The translations under genes and the position numbers were made by a program. A stretch of DNA of 9,063 nucleotides from an uncultured Eubacteriales bacterium (GTDB lineage Bacteria; Bacillota; Clostridia; Oscillospirales; Oscillospiraceae): contig USPI01000046.1 of NCBI GenBank assembly GCA_900556535.1, forward strand, positions 1-9,063. Reading direction: 5' to 3'. Positions within the stretch are counted from its first letter, which is position 1. Each line of letters starts with the position of its first letter. Below are positions 6,331-9,063 of this stretch, piece after piece. The notes under the pieces are model-generated. The model was not told where the DNA came from, made no database searches, and was given only the letters and a program-made list of their open reading frames with translations.

Positions 6331-6787
6331 CATCGCAAAAACGCTCGCAAGGCAGCTCACCGACGCGGGCATAGACGCGGTCACGGCGTTTGACGGCTCG
6401 GTGCTCAACGAGAGCAGAGCCTTCGTATGCGTGGCTGTCGAATCTGCACGCATAAGCTCGGCAGGGCTCGGCGGCTATATCGGAATATGCACCGAAAACG
6501 GCGAAATTAAGGAAATGTACGGCGACAGGGCGGAGCTGGTGCTCGCACTCGACGTTTACGCTCCGACCTCGGCGTATGAAAAATGCGATGAGCTCTCGGA
6601 AAAGATGAGGGGCGCGATCGTCGGTGTGCCGTCGCTGACGGTGTCGGAATTTACGGCGGCGGGCGTGGGCTATGACGAGGCAAGCTCCATGCTGCGCGCA
6701 CGCTGCACCGCAAAATGCTCGGCATATATCGTGCGCAGAAAGTGCGGCAGCGGGCTTGACGATTACGAATTGGAGGGCTGCGAATGA
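6320..6787 (+). CDS. Tail terminator/completion-type protein (155 aa)
   Basis: Follows the head-closure gene, the usual place for gp17/XkdJ-like tail completion or terminator proteins that cap the tail tube and dock it to the neck. It begins with an amphipathic helix (LRNIAKTLARQLTDAGIDAV), then carries several strands including AELVLALDVYAP (~72-83) and a helix with YEKCDELSEKMRGAI (~87-101). This alpha-beta order and length fit that family. Its presence implies that some tail or tail-like tip is attached, yet no large tail gene follows. The start ATG 6320 lies inside the preceding gene (11-base overlap), and its end overlaps the next start by four bases (ATGA). Confidence 0.6.
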   Translation: MLRNIAKTLARQLTDAGIDAVTAFDGSVLNESRAFVCVAVESARISSAGLGGYIGICTENGEIKEMYGDRAELVLALDVYAPTSAYEKCDELSEKMRGAIVGVPSLTVSEFTAAGVGYDEASSMLRARCTAKCSAYIVRRKCGSGLDDYELEGCE

Positions 6788-7152
6788 CGATGCTAAAAGC
6801 TGCGCCGAGCGAGTCCTCGGTCGTGAGAATAAACGGAGCGCCGCTGTCGGCGGTGACGGTAGTGAGCGAATACGAAAGGCGCTCGGAGAAAACCGTCACG
6901 GGCTTCGGTGACTCGCAGCCGTCGGCGACGGTCGCATTTAATACCGGCTACTATATCGAGCTTGAGCGCGTCTGTCCCGTGTGCGCCGGTGCGCAGCTTA
7001 AGCTTAACGAGCCGTTCACTCTGCAAGTGAGTGCGTGGATATATTCCGGCTGCCGCTGTACCGATTTCGGCAGCGTCAAAAAGCCAGACGGCACGGAGAT
7101 CCAGAAAATAAAAATAACAGCCATCGGCAGGCGGGAGGCGCAGAATGGATAA
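6784..7152 (+). CDS. Small beta-rich tail protein, possible minimal tail-tube subunit (122 aa)
   Basis: I do not recognise this protein with certainty. It is rich in strands, with VVRINGAPLSAVTVV (13-27), ERRSEKTVTGFGDSQP (31-46), FTLQVSAWIY (78-87) and IQKIKITAIG (106-115). The pattern of an N-terminal strand with NG, then a charged E-x-x-V-x-G segment, is reminiscent of XkdM/tube subunits, and the position right after the tail terminator suits a tube protein. It would be short for a tube. Four cysteines, CPVC at 64-67 and CRC at 90-92, could bind a metal or form disulfides. A four-base overlap with the previous gene and an eight-base overlap with the next tie it into the operon. Confidence 0.45.
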   Translation: MTMLKAAPSESSVVRINGAPLSAVTVVSEYERRSEKTVTGFGDSQPSATVAFNTGYYIELERVCPVCAGAQLKLNEPFTLQVSAWIYSGCRCTDFGSVKKPDGTEIQKIKITAIGRREAQNG

Positions 7153-7315
7153 GGAAAACGAGCTTTTCGAGCTGCGCTCATATGTTGCCGACTCCGACGG
7201 CGCGAACTTTGACAGCAGCCGCCTTTTCGTCGTGCATCGGCGCGATATGTCCTTCGTGTCGGAGTATTTCCGCCGCGATTCGCGCAGATACGACAACGGC
7301 TTTGAGATATTTTAG
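7145..7315 (+). CDS. Small unknown protein in tail region (56 aa)
   Basis: Short gene starting MDKENELFEL and ending DNGFEIF. It is strongly charged, with a predicted mix of strands (SSRLFVVHRR) and helix (MSFVSEYFRR). I recognise no family. It is supported as real by tight packing: it overlaps the preceding gene by 8 bases, has a GGGAGG site at the right distance (about 7131-7139), and its stop TAG is fused with the TTAGGAGG site of the next gene. It sits where a tape-measure gene and its chaperones would usually lie, so it could be an adaptor between the tube-like protein and the LysM protein. That role is inference only. Confidence 0.6.
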   Translation: MDKENELFELRSYVADSDGANFDSSRLFVVHRRDMSFVSEYFRRDSRRYDNGFEIF

Positions 7316-7326
7316 GAGGTAATACA

Positions 7327-7899
7327 ATGCTTGCACCAATGCAGTACAGAAGCTTCGTGTGGCCGAATAACCCCTCGACGTTTGAGATAGAATACCGCCG
7401 CACCATGCACAGCTACAAGCTGCCGTTTTCGGGCTACGTCGTGCAAAATCTCGGACTTCAGAACAAGATAATCCGCGGCACTGGCGAGTTTGTCGGACCC
7501 GATGCGTACGACACGTTCAAGCGCCTTGCGGAGCTGTTTGAGGAAAACAAGGGCGGCAGACTCATCCACCCCATATGGCCTGAAATGTACGCCCATTTCG
7601 CAAAGCTCAGTCTGCGGCAGGAGCCGAAGGAGGACTATATAAGCTACAGCTTTGAGTTCTGGGAGTATAAGGGCAGTAAATTCGAGGATCTCGCGGACGA
7701 GATGGACAAGACCGATTACAGCGACCTCGGCAGTCAGGTGCTCGGCGCGCGCTATTACGTCGTTGCGCAGGAGGGCATGACGCTGCGCCTGATAGCGGAG
7801 GAAAAATCAGTTTCGCTGCAGCTTCTTGAGGAGGTAAACCCCACGATAACTAACCCGGATGAGGTGCTGCGGATAGGACGCCTTTTGAGATTGAGGTGA
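7327..7899 (+). CDS. DNA_circ_N-like baseplate/tail protein with C-terminal LysM domain (190 aa)
   Basis: Tail-tip protein. The N-terminal part (~1-115) has the DNA_circ_N-like series FVWPNNPSTFEI (10-21), VVQNLGLQNKIIRGTGEFVG (38-57), GRLIHPIWPE (77-86) and YSFEFWEY. The C-terminal ~143-190 is a LysM domain: YYVVAQEGMTL, IAEEKSVSLQLLEEVNP and RIGRLLRL. The same architecture is found in XkdP/gp53-type proteins of contractile tails and in the LysM proteins of injection machines, where it joins the tube to the hub; LysM may also bind peptidoglycan. AGGAGGT precedes the start with a 6-7 base gap. In PBSX the gene before this one is the tape measure; here it is a 56-residue protein. Confidence 0.85.
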   Translation: MLAPMQYRSFVWPNNPSTFEIEYRRTMHSYKLPFSGYVVQNLGLQNKIIRGTGEFVGPDAYDTFKRLAELFEENKGGRLIHPIWPEMYAHFAKLSLRQEPKEDYISYSFEFWEYKGSKFEDLADEMDKTDYSDLGSQVLGARYYVVAQEGMTLRLIAEEKSVSLQLLEEVNPTITNPDEVLRIGRLLRLR

Positions 7900-7903
7900 T
7901 AGC

Positions 7904-8818
7904 GTGAAGGGATATATTATCGATAATTCCGGCGCGGCGACCGAGCTGCCCGAGTTTCTTTCATGGGACGTCTGCCACGGCGTCGGCGAGCCCTGCGACT
8001 GGTTTGAGGTGAGCTTTATTTACTATGCCTCCCAGCTTCCCGTGCTCCGCGCGAAAAACCGCAATTTCACGGTGTTCACGGGCGTAATTGACGAATACTC
8101 CGTCAGCATCGACAAAAACGGCTGCGTCGTGACACTGTCGGGACGCGGGCTTGCGGCGCTTCTTTTGGATAACGAGCTGCCCGCGCAGGACTGCGGTGCT
8201 TTGAGCAGCCCCGTGATGGTGAGTAAATTCATAACGCCCTACGGGATAAGCGGCGTCAAAACGGGTCCAGTCACCTCCGTTGACGGCTTCAGCGTCCGCA
8301 CCGGCGAGAGCGCATGGAGCGCGGTGAGGCGATACTGCCGCTACGCATGGAACACCGTGCCGTATTTCACCACCGACGGCAAGCTCATACTCAGCGGCGC
8401 GGCTGGGCTTGAAATCTCGGTCGATGCCTCGAAGGACGCGGCGAGCATCGCGCTTACCGACGAGCGCTACGGCATCATATCCGACATTACCGTCCGAAAC
8501 CGCGTCACCAGCACGAGCTATACGAAGAAAAACGAGCCCTTTATTGCGCGCGGCGGAAAAAGCCACCGCGAGATGACGGTGCCGAAGAACGCGGGCGCGG
8601 ATGCCGCGCGGTATAACGCCGACTATCAGATCGCCGAGTCGCAGCGCGGGAAAAAGTACATAAAAATGACGCTGACGCAGCAATTTGCCTGCTTTCCTGC
8701 GGATATTATTAGGCTCACGGCGGAAAAGCTCGGTGTAAGCGGCTCGTTTTCCGTCATATCGAGCCACTGCTGGGCGGATTCGATGAGCGCGGGTACGATA
8801 GTGACACTGGAGGTGTGA
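7904..8818 (+). CDS. Baseplate hub protein, XkdQ/gpD-like (304 aa)
   Basis: Central hub at the tip of the tail, gp27/gpD-like. The key stretch is FTVFTGVIDEYSVSIDKNG (55-73), followed by GRGLAALLLDNE (80-91), the hallmark of XkdQ/Mu gp44-type hubs (F-x-G-x-V-D-E and S-G-R-x-x-x-x-L-L-D-N-E). The middle holds a SAWSAVRRYCRYAWN helix with FTTDGKLIL, and the end is beta-rich with FSVISSHCWAD before the final strand. Length is near that of XkdQ. The start is a GTG at 7904, four bases after the previous stop, with the TTGAGGTGAT site partly in that gene's end. This low-frequency start and the context fit a low-copy tip protein. No lysozyme domain is fused. Confidence 0.85.
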   Translation: MKGYIIDNSGAATELPEFLSWDVCHGVGEPCDWFEVSFIYYASQLPVLRAKNRNFTVFTGVIDEYSVSIDKNGCVVTLSGRGLAALLLDNELPAQDCGALSSPVMVSKFITPYGISGVKTGPVTSVDGFSVRTGESAWSAVRRYCRYAWNTVPYFTTDGKLILSGAAGLEISVDASKDAASIALTDERYGIISDITVRNRVTSTSYTKKNEPFIARGGKSHREMTVPKNAGADAARYNADYQIAESQRGKKYIKMTLTQQFACFPADIIRLTAEKLGVSGSFSVISSHCWADSMSAGTIVTLEV

Positions 8819-8820
8819 GA

Positions 8821-8994
8821 ATGTGGCTTTCGGAAATTAAGCGCAGGGGCGAGAGCAGCGGCACGCTGCCGGAGATAAGCTTCACGCCCGAGGGAGATAT
8901 TAACCTCGAGACCGCCGCCGCGCGCATTTGCATAAAAAACGGCGGGCAGATAGTCATCGAGGGCACCGTGACCGTAAACGGCAAAAATATTTAG
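8821..8994 (+). CDS. Small spike-tip-like protein (57 aa)
   Basis: Short protein, MWLSEIKRRG... ending VTVNGKNI. The second half alternates strands and glycines: EISFTPEGDINLE, ARICIKNGG, QIVIEGTVTVNG. That is the pattern found in the C-terminal beta-prism of gpV/Mu gp45-type tail spikes. It follows the hub gene, where spike genes usually lie, but lacks the usual OB-fold domain, so it could be a free-standing mini-spike tip, perhaps trimeric. The start is supported by GGAGGTG at 8809-8815, five bases upstream, and by a 2-base gap to the hub stop. It is the last gene before the terminator. The spike role is inferred from sequence pattern and place. Confidence 0.6.
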   Translation: MWLSEIKRRGESSGTLPEISFTPEGDINLETAAARICIKNGGQIVIEGTVTVNGKNI

Positions 8995-9006
8995 AAAAAA
9001 TATATA

Positions 9007-9028
9007 GAAAAAACGAAAAACGAAAAAC
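9007..9028 (+). repeat. A-rich short tandem repeat, period 7
   Basis: Three consecutive units, GAAAAAAC, GAAAAAC and GAAAAAC, lead into the terminator stem. TAGAAAAAA also recurs at 8992-9000 and 9005-9013. On the minus strand these give T-runs after the hairpin, so the terminator could also stop transcription coming from the right. Probably slippage-derived. Confidence 0.7.
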
Positions 9029-9060
9029 GAGCGTACCCGAAGTGGGTACGCTCGTTTTGT
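9024..9060 (+). terminator. Strong rho-independent terminator of the structural operon
   Basis: A perfect 15-bp inverted repeat (AAAACGAGCGTACCC at 9024-9038 and its complement at 9044-9058) surrounds the loop GAAGT. The right arm ends in TTTT followed by GTT. The A-rich left flank gives a matching T-tract on the opposite strand, so it is probably bidirectional. It lies 29 bases after the last gene and marks the end of the late transcript, without the baseplate and fibre genes that usually follow a hub gene. Confidence 0.93.
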
Positions 9061-9063
9061 TAA

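Noticed and set aside
7092..7152. Programmed frameshift joining the 122-residue and 56-residue genes, as in tail chaperones
   Set aside because: There is an A-rich run near 7106-7116 but no canonical X-XXY-YYZ slippery site, and the small gene has its own ATG and ribosome site.

Overview
The window reads as the late structural operon of a tailed phage or a phage-derived particle, on the plus strand, in a GC-rich member of the Clostridia, most likely Oscillospiraceae/Ruminococcaceae. The host guess rests on strong purine-rich AGGAGG-type ribosome binding sites, codon use, protein resemblance (PBSX/Xkd-like late genes) and dispersed palindromic repeats at the left end that I remember from gut Oscillospiraceae genomes. 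No search was possible.

Layout. Positions 1-598 hold no convincing gene. They contain several repeat or hairpin elements, a 14-bp tandem duplication and a 9-bp perfect inverted repeat just upstream of the first gene. From 599 to 8994 there are 14 tightly packed genes, many overlapping by 1-14 bases: small terminase, large terminase, portal, capsid protease with a C-terminal scaffold-like part, decoration-like protein, HK97-fold major capsid protein, three head-tail connector/neck/tail-terminator-type genes, a short beta-rich tube-like protein, a 56-residue unknown, a DNA_circ_N-like LysM protein, an XkdQ/gpD-like baseplate hub and a 57-residue spike-tip-like protein. A strong rho-independent terminator at 9024-9060 closes the operon. 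A second hairpin lies between the capsid gene and the connector genes.

How it works together. The terminase pair would pump DNA through the portal into a capsid built from the major capsid protein on a protease/scaffold core and stabilised by the decoration protein. The neck proteins would close the head and cap the tail. The LysM and hub proteins with the small spike would form the distal tip.

The most notable point is what is absent. In PBSX-like operons the sheath, tube, chaperones and long tape-measure gene lie between the neck genes and the LysM/hub genes. Here that interval (6784-7315) holds only 122- and 56-residue proteins. The hub is followed by a mini-spike and a terminator, with no baseplate J/W/I or fibre genes before it. 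Every key reading frame is intact, so this may be a genuinely minimal head-plus-tip particle rather than decay. Genes outside the window could still change that reading.
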